Assembly: GCF_001283065.1 (NCBI RefSeq)
Contig: NZ_CDMK01000001.1
Coordinates: 339,474 to 385,454 of the forward strand
Length of the DNA: 45,981 nucleotides
From: Helicobacter heilmannii
Lineage (GTDB): Bacteria > Campylobacterota > Campylobacteria > Campylobacterales > Helicobacteraceae
Reading direction: 5' to 3'
The translations under genes were made by a program, and so were the position numbers. The notes beneath the pieces are model-generated. The model did no database searches, was not told the origin of the DNA, and saw nothing but the letters and a program-made list of their open reading frames with translations. Positions within the stretch are counted from its first letter, which is position 1. Every line of letters starts with the position of its first letter. Below, piece by piece: positions 8,958 to 17,550 of the stretch.

Positions 8958-9121
8958 AAGAACTCCTTATAAAAGTTAATGCGGACACACAAGCTAAGAG
9001 TGTTCCACTTTTGCTCCAAAAACAAGCGGGGCTAGAATCGGTAAAAACGGTAAATATTGAGTAAACAAGTTTTTTTTAAATGCTACGGAGGACTTTAGAA
9101 AAGCTTGGACGGAAAAGCGGA

Positions 9122-9196
9122 TGGCTCCAGATGTAGGATTCGAACCTACGACCAAGCGGTTAACAGCCGCCTACTCTACCGCTGAGCTAATCTGGA
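9122..9196 (-). tRNA. tRNA-Asn (GUU)
   Basis: Read on the minus strand, the sequence folds into a full cloverleaf. The acceptor arms are TCCAGAT and ATCTGGA, followed by discriminator G and an encoded CCA. The anticodon loop CTGTTAA gives GTT for Asn. The T-arm contains the conserved GGTTCGAATCC. Confidence 0.97.
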
Positions 9197-9278
9197 ACAA
9201 TTTAAATAACTTAAATAATAAAAACCTTATTCTAGCATTTTTTTTAGGACTTGTCAATAGGTCAGCCCAAAAATATTT

Positions 9279-10382
9279 TTAATTTTTTAAAGCCCTTTTA
9301 TGTCTGCACTCAATGGCACTTTTGAGCCACAATGCCGGCCTGCCCGTGATGCAAAAGCACCCAATCTGTCCGATGGCATAACGAGTGCCCAAAGAGCAAA
9401 TGGTCCCCTTTGACTTGTAAATAAAGGGAGTTGTGGGGAGTTTATTTGCAACCATGCTCTTAAAATGCCTTCCCAAATATGTCCCCATTTGTGTTGCCAG
9501 TTGCGCTGTGGGCGGAGTGGGGCGGTTGTGTGTATCCTTAAAAAGCGCACAATCGCCCAGCACAAACACCCCCCGCTTTTCTAACCCCACAGGCTCTAAA
9601 AAGCTATTCACCTCCACACGGCTACGCACACTTTGAAACAAGGGCGAGTTTTCTATCACTGCACTGCCCCTCACCCCACAAGTCCAAAAGATGAAATCCG
9701 CCTCTACTTGCTCTTGTTGCCCCCCCGCCTCCACAATGACCCCTTTTTCTAAACACTTTAGGATTTTTGCCCCCACTTTTAGGCGCACCCCCAGCTGTTG
9801 CAAATATTCTTGTGCCTTGTTGGCGAGTTTAGGCGAGAACATGGGTAAAATCTTAGGCATCGCCTCTAGGCAGGTGAGATTGACCCTGCCTTTAAAGGCA
9901 TCCGCCAAGGCCCCAACCAGCTCCACCCCGCTAAAGCCAGCCCCGCACACCACAATCTCCAAGGGCTTCTTGCTTGACAGAGCACTTTGCAGTTGTTGGT
10001 GCAGGGCATGGCATTGTTGGTAGTTGTTGAGGCTATGCGTGTGCTCTTTGACTCCCGGCACGCCAAAGCTCTCAGGCGCAAAGCCCAGCCCTATCACCAA
10101 TTTGGTGTAGGCGTATTCTTGTTTGCGCCCCACCACCACCCCCTCTTTGATCTCTAGCACCTCATCTTGCACAAGGCGCACCTCTTTTGGCAAGATCTCC
10201 GTGAGGTTCAGGACATGGCAACCGGGCATGCCCGCCACAACATCGTGCAACAAGACCTGCACGCTGTGCTGGTAGGTCTTAGACACGAGCGTGAAAGAGT
10301 GGGCTTGCAAAACCTCCTTAGGCAAGGCCTTGATAAACGCTAAACTCGCATACCCAGCCCCCAAAATTAAAATCTCTTGCAC
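9279..10382 (-). CDS. Type II NADH dehydrogenase-like FAD oxidoreductase
   Basis: The 367-residue flavoprotein has two Rossmann nucleotide sites. ILGAGYASL near residue 6 binds FAD and VVCGAGFSGVE near 143 binds NAD(P)H. The second FAD motif GVFVLGDCA lies near 270. This arrangement is that of type II NADH:quinone oxidoreductases and relatives, which pass electrons to quinone without pumping protons. At 367 residues it is shorter than typical NDH-2, and the membrane-binding end is reduced to a segment containing GRPALWLKSAIE, so another acceptor is possible. The start is GTG 10382, nine bases after the alcohol dehydrogenase stop, so the two genes probably form an operon. Confidence 0.7.
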   Translation of the reverse strand: MQEILILGAGYASLAFIKALPKEVLQAHSFTLVSKTYQHSVQVLLHDVVAGMPGCHVLNLTEILPKEVRLVQDEVLEIKEGVVVGRKQEYAYTKLVIGLGFAPESFGVPGVKEHTHSLNNYQQCHALHQQLQSALSSKKPLEIVVCGAGFSGVELVGALADAFKGRVNLTCLEAMPKILPMFSPKLANKAQEYLQQLGVRLKVGAKILKCLEKGVIVEAGGQQEQVEADFIFWTCGVRGSAVIENSPLFQSVRSRVEVNSFLEPVGLEKRGVFVLGDCALFKDTHNRPTPPTAQLATQMGTYLGRHFKSMVANKLPTTPFIYKSKGTICSLGTRYAIGQIGCFCITGRPALWLKSAIECRHKRALKN

Positions 10383-10391
10383 CCGACACCC

Positions 10392-11492
10392 CTACCATTT
10401 GATCTTGACAACGGGTTTAATGAAGTTGGCGGGCTTGTCTTTCATCCACGCGAGAGCTTGGGCGATCTCCTCAAACTTGCCCTCTAAATGGTGTGTGATG
10501 ATGGGTTTGACGCTCAGTTTTTGGGTTTGGAGCAATCTGGCAAGCTTTTCCATGCGATAACGCCCCCCGGGGGTTAAGCCGCCTTTAATCGTCTTATGCC
10601 CCATGCCCACATTCCACGCCACGCGTGCGATAGGCAAGACCTCCCCACTGCCAAAATAATTAACATTAGACACCACCCCGCCATTAATCAAACAAGCGCA
10701 CGCCTCGCTTAAAATGCCCGTGCCCCCCCCAGCGATCAAAATTTTATCCGCCCCCACACCCTTAGTGAGCTCTAAGATTTGCTCTGCCATCGGGGCTTTG
10801 CTAAAGTCCACAAAATGAGTCGCCCCATAGTGCTTGTGCGCCACTTCGTATCTAAAAGGCACGCAATCCACGGCGTAAATCTCGCTCGCCCCCATGAGAT
10901 TTGCCCCCGCTAGTGCCATCAATCCCACAGGACCTAGTCCCACCACCGCCACCCGATCGCCCGGTTTAATCTCAGCTTGCTCGGCGCAATGAAAGCCCGT
11001 GGTGATCATGTCACTAAGCATCACTGCATCGGTGATCTCCACCCCCTCTGGCAAATGCCCCAAATTGCCGTCCGCGTCATTGATGTGGATTTTCTCGGCA
11101 AACACCCCGTCTTTAAAGTTAGAAAACTTCCAGCCAGAAAGCGCGCCGTGGTCGTGTTGGGCGTAACCCCTTTGTGCCCCTAAAGAGCTCCAATCGGGCG
11201 TGATTGCCGGGATAATGACTAAGTCTCCTTCTTTAAAATCCTGCACCAAATGCCCCACCTGCAAGACCTCCCCCACACCCTCATGCCCTAAGAACATGTC
11301 AACACGCTCGCCAATGCCCCCCTCATAGCAGGTATGTAAATCCGAAGTGCAGGGCGCAACCGCCAGCGGGCGCACAAAGGCATCGTGTGGCCCCAACTCC
11401 AGCTTTTGACGCACGGGCACCACACACTCCAAAGATTCTTTCTCAATGATCCCCACCTTACCAATGCCTAACATCGCAAAACCCTTCACCAT
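10392..11492 (-). CDS. Zinc-dependent secondary alcohol dehydrogenase
   Basis: The 366-residue medium-chain dehydrogenase closely resembles clostridial and Thermoanaerobacter secondary alcohol dehydrogenases, which interconvert ketones and secondary alcohols. Zinc ligands are visible as Cys in APCTSD, His-Glu in LGHEG and Asp in MLSDMITTGFH. GLGPVGLMALAG is the coenzyme-binding turn. After the next strand, VDCVPFRY replaces the GSRP motif that binds NADP phosphate in the clostridial and Thermoanaerobacter enzymes. An Asp there suggests a preference for NAD. I chose ATG 11492 because GGAGG lies five bases upstream; in-frame ATG codons at 11504 and 11516 lack this. It precedes the NADH dehydrogenase-like gene. 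Confidence 0.85.
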   Translation of the reverse strand: MVKGFAMLGIGKVGIIEKESLECVVPVRQKLELGPHDAFVRPLAVAPCTSDLHTCYEGGIGERVDMFLGHEGVGEVLQVGHLVQDFKEGDLVIIPAITPDWSSLGAQRGYAQHDHGALSGWKFSNFKDGVFAEKIHINDADGNLGHLPEGVEITDAVMLSDMITTGFHCAEQAEIKPGDRVAVVGLGPVGLMALAGANLMGASEIYAVDCVPFRYEVAHKHYGATHFVDFSKAPMAEQILELTKGVGADKILIAGGGTGILSEACACLINGGVVSNVNYFGSGEVLPIARVAWNVGMGHKTIKGGLTPGGRYRMEKLARLLQTQKLSVKPIITHHLEGKFEEIAQALAWMKDKPANFIKPVVKIKW

Positions 11493-11587
11493 AAAGACCT
11501 CCATTATTGGTTTCAAACAAGAGATTATAGCAGTTTAAGGTAAAGGGCTGTGGACACACTGCCTTTTAAAGCATAAAAATCTAAGTA

Positions 11588-13894
11588 CTAGCCTTTGATC
11601 GTCTTTTTGATTCTTGTTACTGCCTTTTGCAATTCTTTAAAAACATCTGTGCCATGTTTGAGGTTGATGGGGAATTTTTCGGGTGCTTGTTCGTTTTCAG
11701 CGTGTTCTAAGGTGATTGTCGCCGTTTGGCTGTCTGCAAAAATTGCAAAACCATTGATCGAAAATTGGCGTACTTGTTTGCCATTTTCGTATTCCTCGCT
11801 GATTTGATACAAGGACATATCCATGTTTTGCTTGCAACAACAATACAAGGCATAGCCCAAAAGATCAAAGGCTTTTTCTGAATATTTTTTCGTGGGCAAG
11901 AGGTGGGCTTGCAACACTTGTTGTGTATCCTTATCTTTTAAAAAATAAATCCGCCCACACTCTTTACCCTCTTCTTTGTTGATCCAATCAAATAAATCTT
12001 TTTGTTGGAGCAAGAGTTGCTCCCACCACGCCCTCTCTGTCAGCGTCCAAGAAATCTCCACCAGTTGTTGTTCCCGATTTGATGTGTAATTCTTAATGAT
12101 GCCCTGCATTTTATGGGCTAAATCACCTTTTGGCACACTCAAGAGATTGTCTAAGAGTTTATGGAGGGCATTTTTAGGGTATTTTTGGGGCTCAAAGGGT
12201 TCTTTTTCAAATAATCTAAAGACAATTTGGCGGTGGCGGAACATCCCCATTCTATGGCGGTTGCCAAAAAACTGATTGGTGGCATCGATGCTGTAATCCC
12301 CAAAACACAACAACGCCCTTTGCAATAAGCTCAACGGGCATGCCTTCTTAGTAAAAAACTCGTTAAAAATTTCCATTGTCAGCGTGGCGTAATCTGTAAA
12401 TTTTTGTAGGTTGTCTTTGCCATCCACCCGGCTAAAGTCTAGCAAAAAGCCCACATAGCCCACCAAATACGCATGTTTGCTTGTTTTATTTAAAATCCCC
12501 TCCCACGCCCTATCTGTACAAATCAGACGAGCTTTCCTTTGCTCGAGTGTAAAGACTTTTTGGTGAAAGAAGGTGTCTAAAGGTTTAGTTTGAGACAAGA
12601 AGGCATAGAAACCCTCCTTGCAAGAAACCCCTACAGCGATGGCTTTAAACAAGTCGAAGAATCCGTGCAGATCGTCATTGCTGTCTAAAAGATGGTTTTC
12701 GACAAAATGCTTACACACACGGGCATATTCTTGCAAGTTTGCCTCCAAGCACGCCTGCTTGTCGATTTGAGCCAAGGCTAAGAGGGCAAAGAAATAGGCA
12801 ACCTTTTTATGTTCTAATTTGGTTTCTTGGGCACATCGATCTTTGCTATCCTTTCTTTGTACTTCAAAAAAACTAGGACCATTGATGGACAAGAAACCCA
12901 ATTCTTGGCATTGTGGCAACAGCTCTTGAATCGTGCAATCCAACACCTTTAAATTTTCCTCATTTTGTAAAAACCGATATGTGTGGTCAATGGTGCGCTC
13001 TGTATCCAAAAATTGTTCTATGGTTCCCTCTTCTTTTTCTAGCTTCTCTAGAGCAAAAAAGGCATTTGCGTAATGCAAAAAATGAAAAAAACGCTGGTCA
13101 AATCGATCGGGTTTTTTGGAATCAAAAAAATAATCGCTCCAATCGTTGTCAAGCACATTGAGCCATTGTTGATCGATAGGGGCTTGCTCTATAAAAGCTT
13201 TGAGTTGTTCAAACTTGCTGAGTAATTTTCCCCTCGCATTGAGCTTGATGTACAGATCATCGCCCAAACCAAATTTCTTCATGTTGATCACACTAAAAGA
13301 AATGCCCCTCAGTTTCTCAATATAATTTTCTAGGACTTGTGGGCTTTTTTGATCCAAAGCATCGTAGAGCAGATCGAGCATGTGGACAATGGCTTTGATG
13401 GTGGGGTCGTTTTCGCGATCTTTGGCATCCCCAAAAGTGCCTTCCTTGTCCTCAATCATTTCGCTAGGCTTGATCTCTAGACTAAATTCCTCCTCTTCTG
13501 CCAAAAGTTTTTCACAAAATTCTTTAGAGCTTTCCCTGGTGTGGTAGGTGAAATGGCTTAGCACTTCTTTAATGTCTTCTAACCGTCCCGCTTTCTTAAA
13601 CAAGAGAAAATGTAAAAGCCATAGCGTGGTGATGCGCTGTTGCCCATCGATGAGCTTAAACACCTCTGCATCTTGATACCCATAGACCAAATCAAGATGC
13701 AGGGTCTGCTTTTTGTCTTCTAAAACTTGAAACAGCGCATTTAAAAACTTTGTGGCAATGTCTTTTTGCGATTTTCTCCCTTGTGCATAATCTCGCTGGA
13801 GCATGGGTACTTCTATGCATTTGATCTTTTGCAAGTCTTCAGACTCCAAAAATTTGAAATCCAAAAATTCTAAGAAGGTGATCGGTGCTTTCAT
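11588..13894 (-). CDS. Large DUF262 (GmrS-like) protein, second gene of pair
   Basis: The 768-residue protein has an N-terminal DUF262 domain. Visible motifs are EVPMLQRDYAQGR (about 28-40), LIDGQQRITTLWLL (about 79-92) and LNARGKLLSKFEQLKAF near 212-230. DUF262 is the ParB-like nucleotide-processing half of GmrSD-type type IV restriction enzymes and of SspE. No DUF1524 HNH motif is found in the remaining 500 residues, which are helical with a C-terminal part of unknown fold. The start overlaps the upstream DUF262-DUF1524 gene by four bases (ATGA), so the two proteins probably work together. A role in phage defence is inferred. Confidence 0.75.
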   Translation of the reverse strand: MKAPITFLEFLDFKFLESEDLQKIKCIEVPMLQRDYAQGRKSQKDIATKFLNALFQVLEDKKQTLHLDLVYGYQDAEVFKLIDGQQRITTLWLLHFLLFKKAGRLEDIKEVLSHFTYHTRESSKEFCEKLLAEEEEFSLEIKPSEMIEDKEGTFGDAKDRENDPTIKAIVHMLDLLYDALDQKSPQVLENYIEKLRGISFSVINMKKFGLGDDLYIKLNARGKLLSKFEQLKAFIEQAPIDQQWLNVLDNDWSDYFFDSKKPDRFDQRFFHFLHYANAFFALEKLEKEEGTIEQFLDTERTIDHTYRFLQNEENLKVLDCTIQELLPQCQELGFLSINGPSFFEVQRKDSKDRCAQETKLEHKKVAYFFALLALAQIDKQACLEANLQEYARVCKHFVENHLLDSNDDLHGFFDLFKAIAVGVSCKEGFYAFLSQTKPLDTFFHQKVFTLEQRKARLICTDRAWEGILNKTSKHAYLVGYVGFLLDFSRVDGKDNLQKFTDYATLTMEIFNEFFTKKACPLSLLQRALLCFGDYSIDATNQFFGNRHRMGMFRHRQIVFRLFEKEPFEPQKYPKNALHKLLDNLLSVPKGDLAHKMQGIIKNYTSNREQQLVEISWTLTERAWWEQLLLQQKDLFDWINKEEGKECGRIYFLKDKDTQQVLQAHLLPTKKYSEKAFDLLGYALYCCCKQNMDMSLYQISEEYENGKQVRQFSINGFAIFADSQTATITLEHAENEQAPEKFPINLKHGTDVFKELQKAVTRIKKTIKG

Positions 13895-15693
13895 TGTTCC
13901 TCCTCGCTATGCCCATCAGGGGCAACCTTATGCAAATATTTTTTCATCTCCTCTAGGTAGTCCTCTTGATCTTTTTTTGTAAAAATAGAAGTCTCGCGCT
14001 TTTCCTTGGAAAATTCCTTTCTAAACACCTCTCTTGTACCAATGGGGATGAGTTTTTGTTCATCATCGAGTTTGGCAATCGCGGCTTGTTTGTTTTTAAA
14101 AATGAGGTTGCCTAGAGCACTGTTTGAATTTTTATCCAACAAAGTGAGGTTTTGCAAACCATGTAAATCCTCATCTGCAAGAAATGCATCGTCTATGTCG
14201 TCTAACAACCGCCTTTTTTCTAATGTTCTTGCAAATTTCTCCAAAGAGGGCGGTTTTTTAAAAAAATTGTCAATGTTTGTCTTGAGTTTGCCCTCATCAA
14301 GGTGTTTTCTTATCTCTTTGAGCCAATCGATGATCTCTTGCTGCTTAGCCTCATCTAAATGCTCTAATTCCTTTTTAGACACAACACTTTCTGAGTTTTG
14401 GGCATAAATGTGCTCTAAACTCCATTGCTCCAAAACAAAGCGGTTAAACTGGAAATAACCAAAATTCTTTTCAATGGAATACTCTATATTAAAGAGCAAG
14501 AGGAGGGCAAATAAATTTAATCTATCGCCCGTATTGCTATAGCTCAATTCATCCATCTTGTCGATCGCAGAACGCATGTTTGTCTTGATGGTGTTCAAAA
14601 GTTCTGCAGCAAACTCATTTTTCTTTTTATGCAGATTCCACACAGCGTATAGCTCAGAGATAGGAAACCCTCTTTGGACCAAAAACCCTAGGTAGTGAAA
14701 AATTTGTTTATCCTCCTTCTTACCATTCTTTTCTTTCCTTGACGCAAAACCTTTCAAATTATCGATCGCTTTCTCAAGCTTAGACCACTCCTCTGCCATC
14801 TCTTTATTTTTGTATTTGGTGTAGAAATAATCAAAGAGTGTGCATTTTTCTGTGCTAGGCACAATGGCTTTAAGATAAACCCTAATTCTTTGCAAGTCAT
14901 CAGAGAGAGAATATTTTTTAATTTTTTTGACTTTAGCCCCCTCTTTGTTTGGCTCCACCTCCTCCACTTCCTCCATGATGTCCTTAGCCTCGATGCGCTC
15001 TAGCACACAATAAATAAAATCTCCCTCATTCCTAGCCTCCTTCTCAGCCTCATACCACTTCTTAGCCCGCTTCTCTACCTCTCTTTCTGTCTGTGCCCCT
15101 TTGGGTTGTGCTAAAAACAAGGCTTTGATGTTCTCGGCTTCTGCTAGGGGGATTTTCCCGCTATTTAAGCGCACGAAGACTTCCTTTTCCTCATCGATGC
15201 TTTCATGCCAAAGCACCTGACAGCACCCAAGCAAGGTGTTTAAAAAATTTTGTTTCTCATCTTCGCTCTTGTTTTCAAAAAACTTTTCAATGCTACAATA
15301 AGCTTTCTTGAAATGGTGAAAATCAATGTTAAGACTTTCATTTTGTAGAGACGGCTTGTGGATATTTTGTAAAAACTCGGAGCTCTTTGCCCTTGTTGCA
15401 TAATCAAGGCTAAACAAATTGGTATTACTGAGGTATTTTACGATTAAGAAAATCGTGGTGAGCCGTTGTTGTCCATCGATGACATTATATAACTCTTTGG
15501 ACTCTTTAGACTTTTTAACCACAATGGGTTGCAGGCTATAAAATTCCTCTTGGTCCTTGTTTTCCTCCATGAAATCTACAATGTCGCTAAGTAGAGTTGT
15601 CACCTCTTTATCCCCCCAGCGATACCCCTTCTGATAAGCCGGGATTTTAAAAGAACGCCCTTTTAAACCACCGATAAAAAGCAAATGATCCAT
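13891..15693 (-). CDS. DUF262-DUF1524 GmrSD-like nuclease, first gene of pair
   Basis: The 600-residue protein combines a DUF262 domain (FKIPAYQKGYRWG near 16-28, NVIDGQQRLTTIF near 69-81, VRLNSGKIPLAEAE near 175-188) with a C-terminal DUF1524 HNH-type nuclease. In the nuclease, LEHIYAQN near 422-429 supplies the catalytic His and Asn, and LQNLTLLDKNSNSALGN continues the domain. GmrSD enzymes cleave modified phage DNA and SspE acts with phosphorothioation; which trigger applies here cannot be read from sequence. GGAG precedes ATG 15693, and a TGCTAGAAT extended -10 lies upstream. The 3' end overlaps the second DUF262 gene. Confidence 0.8.
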   Translation of the reverse strand: MDHLLFIGGLKGRSFKIPAYQKGYRWGDKEVTTLLSDIVDFMEENKDQEEFYSLQPIVVKKSKESKELYNVIDGQQRLTTIFLIVKYLSNTNLFSLDYATRAKSSEFLQNIHKPSLQNESLNIDFHHFKKAYCSIEKFFENKSEDEKQNFLNTLLGCCQVLWHESIDEEKEVFVRLNSGKIPLAEAENIKALFLAQPKGAQTEREVEKRAKKWYEAEKEARNEGDFIYCVLERIEAKDIMEEVEEVEPNKEGAKVKKIKKYSLSDDLQRIRVYLKAIVPSTEKCTLFDYFYTKYKNKEMAEEWSKLEKAIDNLKGFASRKEKNGKKEDKQIFHYLGFLVQRGFPISELYAVWNLHKKKNEFAAELLNTIKTNMRSAIDKMDELSYSNTGDRLNLFALLLLFNIEYSIEKNFGYFQFNRFVLEQWSLEHIYAQNSESVVSKKELEHLDEAKQQEIIDWLKEIRKHLDEGKLKTNIDNFFKKPPSLEKFARTLEKRRLLDDIDDAFLADEDLHGLQNLTLLDKNSNSALGNLIFKNKQAAIAKLDDEQKLIPIGTREVFRKEFSKEKRETSIFTKKDQEDYLEEMKKYLHKVAPDGHSEEEQ

Positions 15694-15720
15694 ACCAACT
15701 CCACATACAAAGAATGGCGT

Positions 15721-15726
15721 ATTCTA
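15721..15726 (-). promoter_or_regulatory. Extended -10 promoter of the DUF262 operon
   Basis: On the minus strand TGCTAGAAT forms an extended -10 box 27 bases upstream of ATG 15693. It would give a leader of about 20 bases. An inverted repeat CTCTGC (15758-15763) / GCAGAG (15784-15789) lies just upstream and could be an operator. Confidence 0.5.
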
Positions 15727-15809
15727 GCACATGTTTCTATGGGTGTGGGGGCATTTTCTCTGCCTAAACCCGGCTGCTGTGTTGCAGAGAGATTTAACCG
15801 TTCTTACAA

Positions 15810-17205
15810 ACCTATAAAACCGCATAAAATCCTATAAAATCCTATCAATAGAAAAAAATTTTAGCGGTTTTTGTTGTATTCCTGTTTCCACCATGCTGGT
15901 TACTAAGCCATTCTTTGCAAAACAACCTAATAGAGCTGTCATGTCCGCAGGCGTAAATTCAGTGGGAACTCCACTTACTAAATGCTTCACTAGATTGACA
16001 CTAGCGTTAAAATCTCTATCCACCACAACACCGCAAACACCGCACTTATAAACTCTATCATTTAGGCTTAAGTCTTTTTTGACACTGCCACAGCTGGAAC
16101 AAGTCTTAGAGCTCGGGTAAAAAGTGTCCGCCCGTAAAATTTCCCGCCCATAATACTTTGCCTTGTAGTCTAAAAGCGTGTTAAAGGCAGATATGCTGAC
16201 ATCACTTAGGGCTTTAGCTAGTTTAGAGTTTTTAAGCATATTTTTGACTTTTAAACTCTCTAAACAAAGGGTTTTAGCGTGCCGCACTAGGGCGGTGCTT
16301 AAGTTTGTGTAAAAAGTTATTACGGGTGTTGGCTATACGGGTATGCAATCGATTCAGCCGCAAGCTGGCTTTAAGAAAATTAGCGGACTTCTTAATCCCG
16401 TCATTCTTGGTTTTCGAATGCCGTTTTTTGCTAAGTTGTCTGCTAAGTCTTTTAAGCCGTCTTGCGAGCCTATTTAAGGGCTTGGGGGCGAAAATCTGTA
16501 AGCCATTAGATAGACTAGCAAAAGCCTTTATTCCTGTGTCAATACCTAGAGTGTGGTTGTTTGCTATGGGCTTATGGGTGCGGTGAAACTCCTCTTGTGT
16601 GGTGTCTGTTTGGATTGAAACATAGAATTTATTGCCTCTTTGCGTGATGGTCGCCCCATTGATTTTGCCTTGCAATCTTAGCCTTTCAGTCATTTTGATT
16701 TTGGGCAGGTTGGGGATTTTAAGATAGTCTTTTGTGCTGCCTTGAATGATTTTTATTTGGTTGCCCCCAATGTAAAAGCTCCCCTGATATTCTCTTTTGC
16801 GTTTAAAACGGGGGTAACTGACTTTACCCAATTTTAAATCTTTAAAGAACTTTTGAAACGCTAGGTTTAAGTGGTTAAATGGCTGTGCTGTAGCGTATTT
16901 GGACACTTCATAGACAAAGGGAAACTTCTCTTTTTTGCAAGCGTTAAATTCTTTCTTTAGGGCAAAGTGGTTAGATTTTATGCCCTTTTCGTAGTTTCCT
17001 TCCACTTGGCTAGTCCCCAATTATAGGCAAGTCTAGCACACCCAAACGCCTTTTTAAAGTGGGTCTTTGCTTTGTTGTTGGGTTGTAATTCAATCTTGTG
17101 GCTTAGGGCAAACATTGCGGTTATTTTAGCAAATTTTGGGGTGTTTTTGGCGGTGATAATTATATAAAAAATTTGCATAGTTTTATAGAATTTTATAGAT
17201 TTCAT
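15810..17205 (-). mobile_element. tnpB-only IS element (IS605/IS607 type), approximate bounds
   Basis: The element holds one tnpB gene and no tnpA. AT-rich motifs flank it in inverted orientation. CTATAAAATTCTATAAAA lies upstream of tnpB (minus strand, about 17200-17183). The plus strand near 15812-15842 reads CCTATAAAACCGCATAAAATCCTATAAAATCC. Such short repeated blocks at both ends may be the recombinase-binding ends. The exact ends are not certain. The upstream side cuts into a degraded Gly-rich gene. Confidence 0.5.
15832..17115 (-). pseudogene. tnpB: TnpB RNA-guided nuclease, two single-base frameshifts
   Basis: The start is ATG 17115 (MFALSHKIELQPNNK). A missing A in the GAAA run near 16997 and an extra A near 16302 split the gene into three frames; correcting both gives about 427 residues. 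All RuvC acidic residues survive: Asp in LGIDTGIKAF, Glu in CLESLKVKNM and Asp in VVDRDFNASVN. The zinc ribbon is visible as CSSCG and CGVC. The gene was therefore lost recently, or the two indels are sequencing errors. TnpB proteins are RNA-guided nucleases that favour retention of their element. The guide RNA would lie at the 3' end near 15832. Confidence 0.85.
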
Positions 17206-17465
17206 CTTGCTGTTTCTAGCCCCACTGACAACAGAACTTACCGCTGATTTAATCGCACTGCCCATGGCTTGACAAGTCGACTTTAAGCCACTTACCACGC
17301 TCAAAAAACTTAAGATGTTTGGGCAAGTTTTTGCCCCACAGCTTTAGCCTCCCATGTAGCCTAGCCACCCACAGCCATGCCCACTGGTCCAAAGATTGAG
17401 CCGATAACCATAAGCACACTCTTGCCCGCAGCCACGCCCACAATGCCCGCAAGGGTGGATAAAGA
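17206..17465 (-). pseudogene. Degraded Gly-rich membrane protein fragment beside the IS
   Basis: Pieces in two frames read TLAGIVGVAAGKSVLMVIGS and GPVGMAVGG, then VVSGLKSTCQAMGSAIKSAV, separated by frameshifts and stops. The glycine-zipper-like pattern suggests a membrane or phage tape-measure type protein. The fragment runs directly into the left end of the tnpB element, which probably interrupted it. The rest of the gene is not seen on the other side. The 76 bases from here to the methyltransferase gene contain only its likely promoter (TGATAGTAT near 17521-17529). Confidence 0.3.
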
Positions 17466-17550
17466 GTTTCTATGGAGCAGCGATCGCCTGCTGTCTATAA
17501 CATTCCTTTTAACCGCTTTGTGATAGTATCACCCCTTAATCTTGACAATA

